64,000 nucleotides of DNA, from assembly GCF_039542035.1 (NCBI RefSeq), contig NZ_BAABHJ010000026.1, positions 124,001 to 188,000 of the forward strand. The letters are read 5' to 3'. The notes under the pieces are model-generated. The model had not been told where the DNA came from and made no database searches. It worked only from the letters and a program-made list of their open reading frames with translations. Both the position numbers and the translations under genes were made by a program. This document shows positions 34,960 to 42,059 of the stretch, piece by piece. This DNA is from Actinoallomurus liliacearum. GTDB taxonomy: Bacteria > Actinomycetota > Actinomycetes > Streptosporangiales > Streptosporangiaceae. The stretch's first letter is position 1; every line of letters starts with the position of its first letter.

Positions 34960-35817
34960 TCAGTCCTGGTCGGGATCGGGGTACTTCGGGGGCAGCACGC
35001 GCTCGGCGGCGTTGTAGATCCGCTCGATGTCCACCGCGGTGAGGATCTTGGGCCGGCGACGCAGGTAGTTGCGGGCCCGCCCGCCGGAGTAGACGTCGAC
35101 GTTGCGCACCATCAGGACCTTCCAGGAGATCGCCGGGCCGTAGATGGCCAGCGACGGCTGCACCGGGACCTCGTAGCCGAGCTCTCCGCTGATCAGCTTG
35201 CTGGCCTGGTCGGCCTCCCAGCGGGCCTCGTCCAGGCGCTCCTTCTTGTTGAACGGCCCCAGGAACAGCTTGCGGTGCGACAGCGCCCGTACGGGCAGCC
35301 GCTTGTCCCACTTCTCCGAGTCGACGGCGTACACGCCGGTCGGCCCGATCACGAGGTGGTCGATCTGCCCGTCGCTGACGCCCTCCTCGTCACGGGGCAC
35401 CGCGCGGGCGTGGAGGGTGCGATAGCCGGCCTTCTCCATGCCCCGCAGTTGCCGCTCGGTCCGGCGTTCCGCGACCGACGGCTTGCGCCACGCCTCCACG
35501 CTGGAGTGCTGACGTGATCGCCGTACGACATCGACGACCACGGTGAGCACCGCCACGGCCAGGCCGATCCGGATCTCGAAGATGATCGCGAACAGCAGGC
35601 CCAGAACGGCGGCCGCGCCGGCCCGGATCATCCAGCGTTGGATCTGCGGATCGCTGATCCGCCCCCCGATCGCCTGCTCCCTCCGCCGCCTTGGCGGGCG
35701 TCCCTCGTCAGGACGTTCGGCCGAGCCTTCTTCGCCGGGCAGCTCGAACGGACGTTCGTCGTCGGGGTGCTCGCGTGTGGACGTCTGAGTGGACTCGCCT
35801 CGCTCCACACTGGCCAT
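34960..35817 (-). CDS. NERD-domain membrane protein
   Basis: A 285-residue protein. The first 75 residues are acidic and Arg-rich (REHPDDERPFELPGEEGS). Two close hydrophobic helices (IRAGAAAVLGLLFAIIFEIR and GLAVAVLTVVVDVV) follow. The C-terminal half is a NERD domain: AGYRTLHARAVPRDEEGVSD, then GQIDHLVIGPTGVYAVDSEKW with the acidic D-H and D-S-E-K positions of the restriction-endonuclease-like fold. NERD domains are assumed to be nucleases. ATG 35817 is chosen because GGAG lies about nine bases upstream; longer frames run into the promoter region. It is divergent from the amidase gene. Confidence 0.82.
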   Translation of the reverse strand: MASVERGESTQTSTREHPDDERPFELPGEEGSAERPDEGRPPRRRREQAIGGRISDPQIQRWMIRAGAAAVLGLLFAIIFEIRIGLAVAVLTVVVDVVRRSRQHSSVEAWRKPSVAERRTERQLRGMEKAGYRTLHARAVPRDEEGVSDGQIDHLVIGPTGVYAVDSEKWDKRLPVRALSHRKLFLGPFNKKERLDEARWEADQASKLISGELGYEVPVQPSLAIYGPAISWKVLMVRNVDVYSGGRARNYLRRRPKILTAVDIERIYNAAERVLPPKYPDPDQD

Positions 35818-36019
35818 GTCGACACTCCGTGCTCGATTGACTGCAGCACACATGATCTTCCGTGCGAAGCGTAACCAGAGCCGGAGCCGGGTGCATAGTC
35901 GTGTCCGGTTGATACTTTTGTCTCCGCTCATGCGCGGTTCAGTGGCATGTTACCAGGGTAGATAAATCCCATCCCCCACTGCTCTGCTGCAACTTTCGGT
36001 GGGCGTACCGTTTTCACTT

Positions 36020-37429
36020 GTGACGCATATTCATGACCTCAGCGTGCGGGAGCAGGCCGCCGCGATCCGCGGCCGGGAGCTCTCGCCCGTCGACATCGCC
36101 GAGCACTACCTCGACCGCATCGACCGTCTCGCGGACCGCGTCGGCGCCTACGTCACCGTGACCGCGGACCTCGCGCGTGACCAGGCCAAGACGGCGGAGC
36201 GGGCGGTCATGGCGGGTGAGGAGGCCCCGCTGCTCGGCGTGCCGATCCCCGTCAAGGACCTCAACATGGTCAAGGACGTACGGACGACCCTCGGCTCGGC
36301 GGCCTTTGCCGACTTCACCGCATTCACCGACGACAACGTCGTCGCTTTTCTGCGGCAGGCAGGGACGATTCTCCTAGGGAAGACCAATACACCAGAATTC
36401 GGACTGCCCTGTTACACCGAAAACGACGTGGCGCCTCCCGCGCGCACGCCGTGGGACCTCGAACGCTCCGCCGGCGGGTCCAGCGGCGGCGCCGCCGCCG
36501 CGGTCGCCGCCGGCCTCGCGCCGGCCGCGCACGGCAGCGACGGCGGCGGGTCCATCCGGATTCCGACCAGCGTGTGCGGCCTCTTCGGGATCAAGCCGAC
36601 GCGCGGCCGCATCAGCCAGGGCCCCATCGTCCCCGACCTCGTCGGCCTGTCGACCAGCGGCCCGATCACGCGGACCGTCCGGGACGCCGCCCTGCTCCTC
36701 GACGTCATGGCCGGGAACGCCCCAGGCGACATGTACCGCGCCGCGCCCCCGGAGGGGACCTTCCTCGAGGCCGCCGACCGGGCGCCGGGACGGCTGCGCG
36801 TCGGCCGGACCGCGGTCCCCCCGGTTTCCGCCGCCCAGGTGCACCCCGACTGCCTGGCCGCGTACGAGGCCGCGAGCGAACTGCTGGCGGAGCTGGGCCA
36901 TGAGGTGGAGGACATCGACACTCCGTGGAAGGAGGAGTTGATGCCCCACTTCGAGGTGCTCTGGGCGTCCATGGCCACGATGACCCCGGTCCCGCCCGAC
37001 CGGGAGGAGCGGCTGCGCCCGCTGACCCGTTACCTGCGCGAGCGCGGCAACGCGATCACCGCGCCGCAGCTCTTGCGCGCCCAGGCGGCCCTGCAACTGG
37101 CGGTACGGACGGGGCTGCCGCGTCTCGACCAGTACGACGTGATCCTGCAGCCGACCCTCGCGCTGCCGCCCGTCCCCGTCGGGTACTTCGACGAGGTCGG
37201 GCCCGAGGAGAACTTCGTACGGCAGACGCTCTTCACGCCGTTCACCTCGGTGTACAACGTCACCGGCCAGCCCGCGGTGAACGTCCCCCTGCACTGGACC
37301 GACGGCGGCCTGCCCATCGGCGTCATGCTCGCCGGCCGGATGGGTGACGAGGCCACCCTGATCGCCCTGTCGGCGCAACTGGAGGAGGCCCGGCCTTGGG
37401 CACATCGCCATCCCCCGATTTGGGACTGA
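36020..37429 (+). CDS. Amidase signature family hydrolase
   Basis: A 469-residue amidase. The catalytic triad of the family is visible: Lys near residue 79 in GVPIPVKDLNMV, the cis-Ser in LERSAGGSSGGAAAA, and the nucleophile Ser in HGSDGGGSIRIPTSVCGL. The remainder (GIKPTRGRISQGP, TSGPITRTVRDAALLLDV) is typical. Substrates in this family range from aliphatic and aryl amides to 6-aminohexanoate oligomers; none is indicated here, and no GatB/GatA neighbours exist, so this is not the tRNA amidotransferase subunit. GTG 36020 is my start; TAGATA at about 35960 could be its -10. malQ follows after 22 bp and may be co-transcribed. Confidence 0.9.
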   Translation: MTHIHDLSVREQAAAIRGRELSPVDIAEHYLDRIDRLADRVGAYVTVTADLARDQAKTAERAVMAGEEAPLLGVPIPVKDLNMVKDVRTTLGSAAFADFTAFTDDNVVAFLRQAGTILLGKTNTPEFGLPCYTENDVAPPARTPWDLERSAGGSSGGAAAAVAAGLAPAAHGSDGGGSIRIPTSVCGLFGIKPTRGRISQGPIVPDLVGLSTSGPITRTVRDAALLLDVMAGNAPGDMYRAAPPEGTFLEAADRAPGRLRVGRTAVPPVSAAQVHPDCLAAYEAASELLAELGHEVEDIDTPWKEELMPHFEVLWASMATMTPVPPDREERLRPLTRYLRERGNAITAPQLLRAQAALQLAVRTGLPRLDQYDVILQPTLALPPVPVGYFDEVGPEENFVRQTLFTPFTSVYNVTGQPAVNVPLHWTDGGLPIGVMLAGRMGDEATLIALSAQLEEARPWAHRHPPIWD

Positions 37430-37451
37430 TCGACGGGGCATCGTAGCCAAC

Positions 37452-39647
37452 GTGGCAGGAACCGGCACCGAGGACGGGGGCACCGTGGGAGACGACATCG
37501 TGGCAGCGGGCACCGAGGACCTGAACGCTCTGGCCGCCGCGTACGGCGTCGAGACCTCCTATACGGACTGGCGGGGCCGGCCCGCCGACGTCCCGGAAAA
37601 GACGATCAAGGCGGTGCTCGGCGCGCTGGGCGCGGACGTCTCCTCGCCGGAGGCCGTACGCCGGGAGCGGGAGCGGATCGACCGGGAGCGCCGTGCCCGG
37701 CTGCTCCCGCCCACCGCCGTCGTCTTCGCCGGGGAGGACCTGCTCGCGGCGGACGACGCCGAGGTGTGGGTCGAGCTCGCGACCGGCCAGGAGCTCCGCC
37801 TCGTGCCCGCTGAGTCGGCGCCCTCCGAGGTGACGGGGCGGCCGCCCGCCACCTCGGCGGAGGCCGCCGGGTTCCGTGCGGCGTACCGGCTGCCGCCCGG
37901 GACGCCCCTCGGCCGGCATCGGGTACGAGCCCGGCGCGGCGAGCGGGAGGAGGTCGCGCCGCTGCTCGTCGCGCCGTCGCGGGCACCGGACCCCGGCGCG
38001 CGCGGCTGGGGCCTGATGGCCCAGCTGTACTCCGTCCGGTCGAGCCGCTCGTGGGGCATGGGGGACCTCGCCGACCTGCGGGAGCTGGCGGCCTGGAGCG
38101 GTCGCGAGCTGGACGCGGGCTTCGTCCTGGTGAACCCGCTGCACGCGGGCGAGCCGGCGCCGCCGGTGCGCCCCTCGCCGTACCTGCCGATGAGCCGCCG
38201 CTACACCAGCCCGCTGTACCTACGGCCGGAGGACGTCCCGGAGTACGCCACGGCCGGCCCGGAGACGCGGCGCCGGATCGAGGAGCTCGCCGCGCCGCGG
38301 CGGGCCCGGTCGCGGACGGCCGACGAGATCGACCGCGACGCGGCCTGGACGGCCAAGCGGGCGGCGCTGGAACTCCTGGCCGAGGTGCCGCTCGCCCCGG
38401 ACCGCGCGGCGGCGTACGCCGCGTTCCGCACGCGCGAGGGCGAGGCGCTGACCGCGTTCGCGACCTGGTCCGCGCTGGCGGAGGAGCACGGGTCCCACTG
38501 GCCGTCCTGGCCGGCCGAGCTGCACGACCCCGGCTCCCCGGCGGTCGCCGCCGAGCGCGAGCGGCGCGCCGACCGCGTGGAGTTCCACCGCCGGCTGCAG
38601 TGGTGGCTCGACGAGCAGCTCGGCGCCGTCCAGGACGCCGCGCGCGAGGCCGGCATGGACCTCGGGATCGTGCACGACCTGGCCGTCGGGGTGGACCCCG
38701 GCGGGGCGGACGCGTGGGCGTACCAGGACCTGTTCGCGCCGGGGATGAGCGTGGGCGCGCCACCGGACGAGTTCAACCAGCGCGGCCAGGACTGGGGCCA
38801 GCCGCCCTGGCACCCGCAGCGGCTCGCGGCGGCGGGCTACGCGCCGTACCGCGAGATGCTCCGGCACGTCCTGCGGCACGCGGGTGGGCTCCGGCTCGAC
38901 CACGCCATGCAGGTCTTCCGGCTGTGGTGGGTGCCGCGGGGCGCCTCGCCCGCCGAGGGGACGTACGTCTCCTACCCCTACGGCGACCTGCTCGGCGAGC
39001 TGCTGTACGAGGCGCACGAGGCCGGCGCGGTGGTCATCGGCGAGGACCTGGGCACCGTGGCGGAGTACATGAGGGACGTGTTCGCCGAACGCGGGGTCTT
39101 CGGCACGTCGATGGCGTGGTTCGAACGCGACGAGAAGGGCGCGCCGCTGCCGCCGGAGCGGTGGCGGGAGCTCTGCCTGGCCACCGTGGCCACCCACGAC
39201 ATGCCGCCCATCGAGGGCTACCTGAACGGCGACCACATCGCACTGCGGGAACGCCTCGGCCTGCTCACCCGTCCGGCGGCCGAGGAGTACGGCGAGCTCG
39301 CCCGGTTCCTGGGCGAGTGGAAGGAACTGCTGACCGCGCTCGGCCTGGACGCCGCGGACATGACGGCGGCGCTGCACGCCTTCCTCGCGCGCACGCCGGC
39401 GCGGCTGCTCGGCGTGTCACTGGCGGACGCGGTCGGCGAGCGCCGCACGCAGAACCAGCCGGGCACGACGGACGAGTACCCGAACTGGCGGATCCCCCTC
39501 GCGGACGCGACCGGCGACCCGGTGCTCCTCGACGACCTGCCCCGTCATCCCCGGCTGCCGGCCGCGATCGTTCCCGTATGCCAGGGGGAAGGTGGATCAC
39601 GCTCCACGGCCGGGACCACGGACGAGGGGCCGCGCGAGAGGTCCTAG
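37452..39647 (+). CDS. malQ: 4-alpha-glucanotransferase (amylomaltase)
   Basis: A 731-residue GH77 enzyme of the longer actinobacterial form, with about 180 N-terminal residues before the barrel. Conserved pieces: GLMAQLYSVRSSRSWGMGDL near residue 180, FVLVNPLHAGEPAPPVRPSP, YLPMSRRYTSPLYL, the nucleophile region GGLRLDHAMQVFRLWW, the acid region AVVIGEDLGTVAEYM, and TVATHDMPPIEGY. It moves glucan segments between maltodextrins in glycogen and maltose use. The TAG stop is part of a CTAG target site: a 226-bp MITE begins right after it. The last 30 residues (GSRSTAGTTDEGPRERS) look unconserved. The start GTG at 37452 is 22 bp after the amidase stop. Confidence 0.93.
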   Translation: MAGTGTEDGGTVGDDIVAAGTEDLNALAAAYGVETSYTDWRGRPADVPEKTIKAVLGALGADVSSPEAVRRERERIDRERRARLLPPTAVVFAGEDLLAADDAEVWVELATGQELRLVPAESAPSEVTGRPPATSAEAAGFRAAYRLPPGTPLGRHRVRARRGEREEVAPLLVAPSRAPDPGARGWGLMAQLYSVRSSRSWGMGDLADLRELAAWSGRELDAGFVLVNPLHAGEPAPPVRPSPYLPMSRRYTSPLYLRPEDVPEYATAGPETRRRIEELAAPRRARSRTADEIDRDAAWTAKRAALELLAEVPLAPDRAAAYAAFRTREGEALTAFATWSALAEEHGSHWPSWPAELHDPGSPAVAAERERRADRVEFHRRLQWWLDEQLGAVQDAAREAGMDLGIVHDLAVGVDPGGADAWAYQDLFAPGMSVGAPPDEFNQRGQDWGQPPWHPQRLAAAGYAPYREMLRHVLRHAGGLRLDHAMQVFRLWWVPRGASPAEGTYVSYPYGDLLGELLYEAHEAGAVVIGEDLGTVAEYMRDVFAERGVFGTSMAWFERDEKGAPLPPERWRELCLATVATHDMPPIEGYLNGDHIALRERLGLLTRPAAEEYGELARFLGEWKELLTALGLDAADMTAALHAFLARTPARLLGVSLADAVGERRTQNQPGTTDEYPNWRIPLADATGDPVLLDDLPRHPRLPAAIVPVCQGEGGSRSTAGTTDEGPRERS

Positions 39648-39877
39648 GGCCTGTCTCAAAGTCCCCGTCCGTAGCGAGCGGTGTCCCAGGTGGTGCCTCG
39701 CAAGGCGGAGGAGGGAGGCAGCCCGGTGTTGGCTGGCGACTCCTGCCGGGGTCCCCGCGGAAACGCGGAGGTCGGCGAAGCCGTCCCTGCGCGTTTTCGT
39801 GGGGTGGGGCGACAACGCGGCGAGGCGCTGCCTGGGCGCCGCGCAGTAGGACAGTGGGGCTTTGAGACAGGCCCTAG
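39644..39877. mobile_element. 226-bp MITE with 14-15-bp terminal inverted repeats and a CTAG (or TA) duplication
   Basis: GGCCTGTCTCAAAG at 39648-39661 is the exact inverse of CTTTGAGACAGGCC at 39860-39873; beyond that the arms read TCCC and, inverted, CCCC. CTAG stands at both outer edges (39644-39647 and 39874-39877). Because CTAG is itself a palindrome, the duplication may be CTAG with 14-bp arms or TA with 15-bp arms (GGGCCTGTCTCAAAG). The interior codes for no transposase, so it is a non-autonomous element, mobilised by an IS elsewhere (IS5- or Tc1/IS630-like by target). The left CTAG supplies the TAG stop of malQ, the right CTAG the TAG stop of the convergent gene. Confidence 0.85.
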
Positions 39878-40893
39878 CGGTCGAGGACGTCGACGATGCG
39901 CGCGGCGACGTCGTGCAGCAGGGTGTCGGGCAGGATCGGGCACCCGGCCGCCGCCGAGAACAGCTCGGGCAGACCGGGCAGGCAGTAGACGGTGCTGGGC
40001 TCGGCGACCGCGCGGCCGAGCGGCTGCTTGCCGACCGACCGGCGGGTGCGCCCCCACGCCTCCTCGACCTCCTCCGGGCTCGGCACCCCGAAACCGTGCC
40101 CGACCGGCGCAGCGTGGCGCAGGCGCACGAGCGCGCCGTCGGAGAACTCGCCGGCCAGCCGGCAGCGGGCGGTCAGGGACTCCAGCACGTCGGGGGACAG
40201 GCGCGTGATCACGTCGCAGGGGGTTCGGCAGGACGCCGCGCAGCGGCCGAGGGCGGAGGCGAGCGTGCTGTGCTGGCGGTCGAGGTACGCGCGCCAGCCG
40301 GGGCCGGGCTCACCGGCCACCCGCAGCGCGCGCTCGGCGGCGGACTGCTCGGGGCGCGTCAGATCGCACTCGCGGGGCCGGCCCGGCTGCGGCATGACGC
40401 CGAACCTGCTGCCCGTGCCGCCGACCGCCGCGGGCAGCAGCGCCGGATCGCCGGCGTGGCCGAGGACCGGCTCCCAGGCCAGCAGCGGGAGGTACTCGGC
40501 GGAGATGTGCAGGGCGGCGACCAGGGCCGCCATCTCCCGCCGCCGCCACCGCGCCTCGATCACCTCGAGCAGCAGGCCGTACGCCGGGCGCAGGGTCCGC
40601 AGCGCGCCGCGCGTGCGCTCCTTGGCGGACTGCGGCATCCTGCTGGCCCGGGCGCGGGAGAGCAGGTGGTCGGGCACCTTGTGGGCGTCGACGACCGGGT
40701 CGCCGGTGACCTCCGGCACGCCGAAGTCCTCCGCGTCCAGGTCGATCAGCCGCTGCCCGAACGAGCACAGCAGCCGGACCTCGGCGGCGACATCCGGTCG
40801 CAGCCCCGCCGCCCCGGCCTCGCACAGAGCGGCGAGATCCCCGAAGGCGTAGCGCCTGGCGAGTGTCGTGAGTACTTCCCGTGCCGTCTCCAC
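39874..40893 (-). CDS. Conserved-looking hypothetical protein, 339 residues
   Basis: A soluble, mostly helical protein that I do not recognise. It starts GTG (ETAREVLTTLARRYAFGDLA), has LIDLDAEDFGVPEVTGDPVV near residue 50, HISAEYLPLLAWEPVLGHAG near 150, a Cys-containing stretch (LGRCAASCRTPCDVITRL) near 210, and ends with YCLPGLPELFSAAAGCPILP and LHDVAARIVDVLDR. No signal peptide or membrane helix is seen. Codon use looks like its neighbours, so it is probably a resident gene. Its stop codon is the right-hand CTAG of the MITE. No neighbour suggests a function. Confidence 0.7.
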   Translation of the reverse strand: METAREVLTTLARRYAFGDLAALCEAGAAGLRPDVAAEVRLLCSFGQRLIDLDAEDFGVPEVTGDPVVDAHKVPDHLLSRARASRMPQSAKERTRGALRTLRPAYGLLLEVIEARWRRREMAALVAALHISAEYLPLLAWEPVLGHAGDPALLPAAVGGTGSRFGVMPQPGRPRECDLTRPEQSAAERALRVAGEPGPGWRAYLDRQHSTLASALGRCAASCRTPCDVITRLSPDVLESLTARCRLAGEFSDGALVRLRHAAPVGHGFGVPSPEEVEEAWGRTRRSVGKQPLGRAVAEPSTVYCLPGLPELFSAAAGCPILPDTLLHDVAARIVDVLDR

Positions 40894-41239
40894 CCGTTAA
40901 CTTTGCCATGCCGTGGGGACCTGGCCGGCCGCCCGTAGCGGCCGATCTCACGCACCAGAGTGACAAACCCGGTGAATCGGGCGTGCCGTGGCAAGGTTAG
41001 GGCCGAGTTACAAATCCGTACTCCATTTGATGGATCTTGGTTCGCTCACGGTGGGATCATGTCGGCTGACACGGCGATCGTCCGGTTTCCGTGCCACCGC
41101 AGCGATCAAGTGGTCTGGCCTGCCGCGACGGCGGTCAGGGTGACGAGCCGGGTGGCGCGCATGAGACGCCGGGCGACGCGCCGGCGGACGCCGGACGACG
41201 TACCGGCACACAAAAAGGCAGGGAAGAGGAGATTTGCAA
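40894..41239. other. Intergenic region before the CvnD-type GTPase locus
   Basis: About 345 bp between divergent genes. The middle (about 41000-41060) is AT-richer (TTACAAATCC, ACTCCATTTGATGGATCTTGG) and is a likely promoter area for the plus-strand genes. CCATTTGATGG (41022-41032) contains a short dyad (CCAT-N3-ATGG). I see no gene; an open plus-strand frame of 133 codons is Arg-rich and overlaps the small ORF in another frame. Confidence 0.5.
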
Positions 41240-41374
41240 GTGACGCCGCAGCGGGCCGTATCGACCGGCACTTCCGACTGGCTGCCCTGGTTCGCCGCAG
41301 CCATGGCCCCGGAAGCGGACGCCGTCTCCTCGCGTCTCCACCCCGGCGCCCGTTCCAGTGAAAGCGGGTACTGA
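41240..41374 (+). CDS. 44-residue ORF immediately before the CvnD-type GTPase
   Basis: GAAGAGGAG (41223-41231) lies nine bases before a GTG at 41240. The frame has 44 codons and ends at 41374, two bases before the ATG of the GTPase gene. The product starts VTPQRAVSTGTSDWLPWFAA and ends RLHPGARSSESGY. It contains a short amphipathic segment with two Trp residues. It is not a DUF742 (CvnC) or Roadblock (CvnB) protein, which precede CvnD in a complete conservon, and is too short to be a remnant that I can recognise. Its tight spacing suggests translational coupling to the GTPase. Confidence 0.5.
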   Translation: MTPQRAVSTGTSDWLPWFAAAMAPEADAVSSRLHPGARSSESGY

Positions 41375-41376
41375 AA

Positions 41377-41961
41377 ATGCAGATGGGAACCCAGCTCTCC
41401 GTCAAGGTGCTGGTCGCCGGCGGATTCGGGGCGGGCAAGACCACCATGGTCAACACCGTCAGTGAGATCCAGACGCTGCGCACCGAGGAGATGCTCACCT
41501 CCCAGAGCGTCGGCGTCGACGACACCTCCGGCGTGGAGCAGAAGACCACCACGACCGTCGCGATGGACTTCGGTCGTATCACGCTCGGCGACGGACTGGT
41601 CCTGTACGTGTTCGGAACGCCGGGCCAGAAGCGGTTCTGGTTCATGTGGGACGAACTTGCCGTGGGCGCGATCGGCGCGGTCGTCCTCGTCGACACCCGG
41701 CGGCTGGCCGACTGCTTCTCCTCGATCGACTTCTTCGAGCGCCGCGGCATGCCGTTCATCGTCGGGCTCAACCGCTTCGAGGGCGCGGCCCAGCCCGACA
41801 TCGAGGCGGTCCGTCACGCGCTCGACCTCGAACCGCACATCCCGGTGATCACCTGTGACGCTCGGGAGCGGGAGTCGGTCAAGCAGGTGCTCATCACCCT
41901 GGTCGAGCACGTCCTCGGCACCCGGCAGCGCCAGCGGTCGGCCGCCGCCTACCGCGCCTGA
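41377..41961 (+). CDS. Conservon-type small GTPase (CvnD-like), orphan
   Basis: A 194-residue Ras-like P-loop GTPase. Motifs: GGFGAGKTTMVNTVSEI (G1, near residue 15), a switch region with TEEMLTSQSVGVDDTSGVEQ, FGTPGQKRFWFMWDEL (G3, with Thr-Pro-Gly-Gln), and FIVGLNRFEG (G4, with N-R in place of NKxD). This is the CvnD/MglA-related group found as the last gene of actinobacterial conservons, after a sensor-like CvnA, Roadblock CvnB and DUF742 CvnC. None of those is present here; only a 44-codon ORF precedes it. It may serve partners encoded elsewhere. Conservons regulate development and secondary metabolism in Streptomyces. A strong bidirectional terminator follows. Confidence 0.9.
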   Translation: MQMGTQLSVKVLVAGGFGAGKTTMVNTVSEIQTLRTEEMLTSQSVGVDDTSGVEQKTTTTVAMDFGRITLGDGLVLYVFGTPGQKRFWFMWDELAVGAIGAVVLVDTRRLADCFSSIDFFERRGMPFIVGLNRFEGAAQPDIEAVRHALDLEPHIPVITCDARERESVKQVLITLVEHVLGTRQRQRSAAAYRA

Positions 41962-42020
41962 CCGAGGACGCACGGCCCACCACCGCCACCCGAGGAGGCG
42001 CGGCCACCACGCACCAAGGG

Positions 42021-42051
42021 AAAAGCCCCGGCCGCACCGGCCGGGGCTTTT
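42021..42051. terminator. Bidirectional terminator between the GTPase gene and pepN
   Basis: AAAAGCCCCGGCC (42021-42033) pairs with GGCCGGGGCTTTT (42039-42051) around a five-base loop; U-runs arise in both directions. Confidence 0.92.
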
Positions 42052-42059
42052 CTCGTGCC

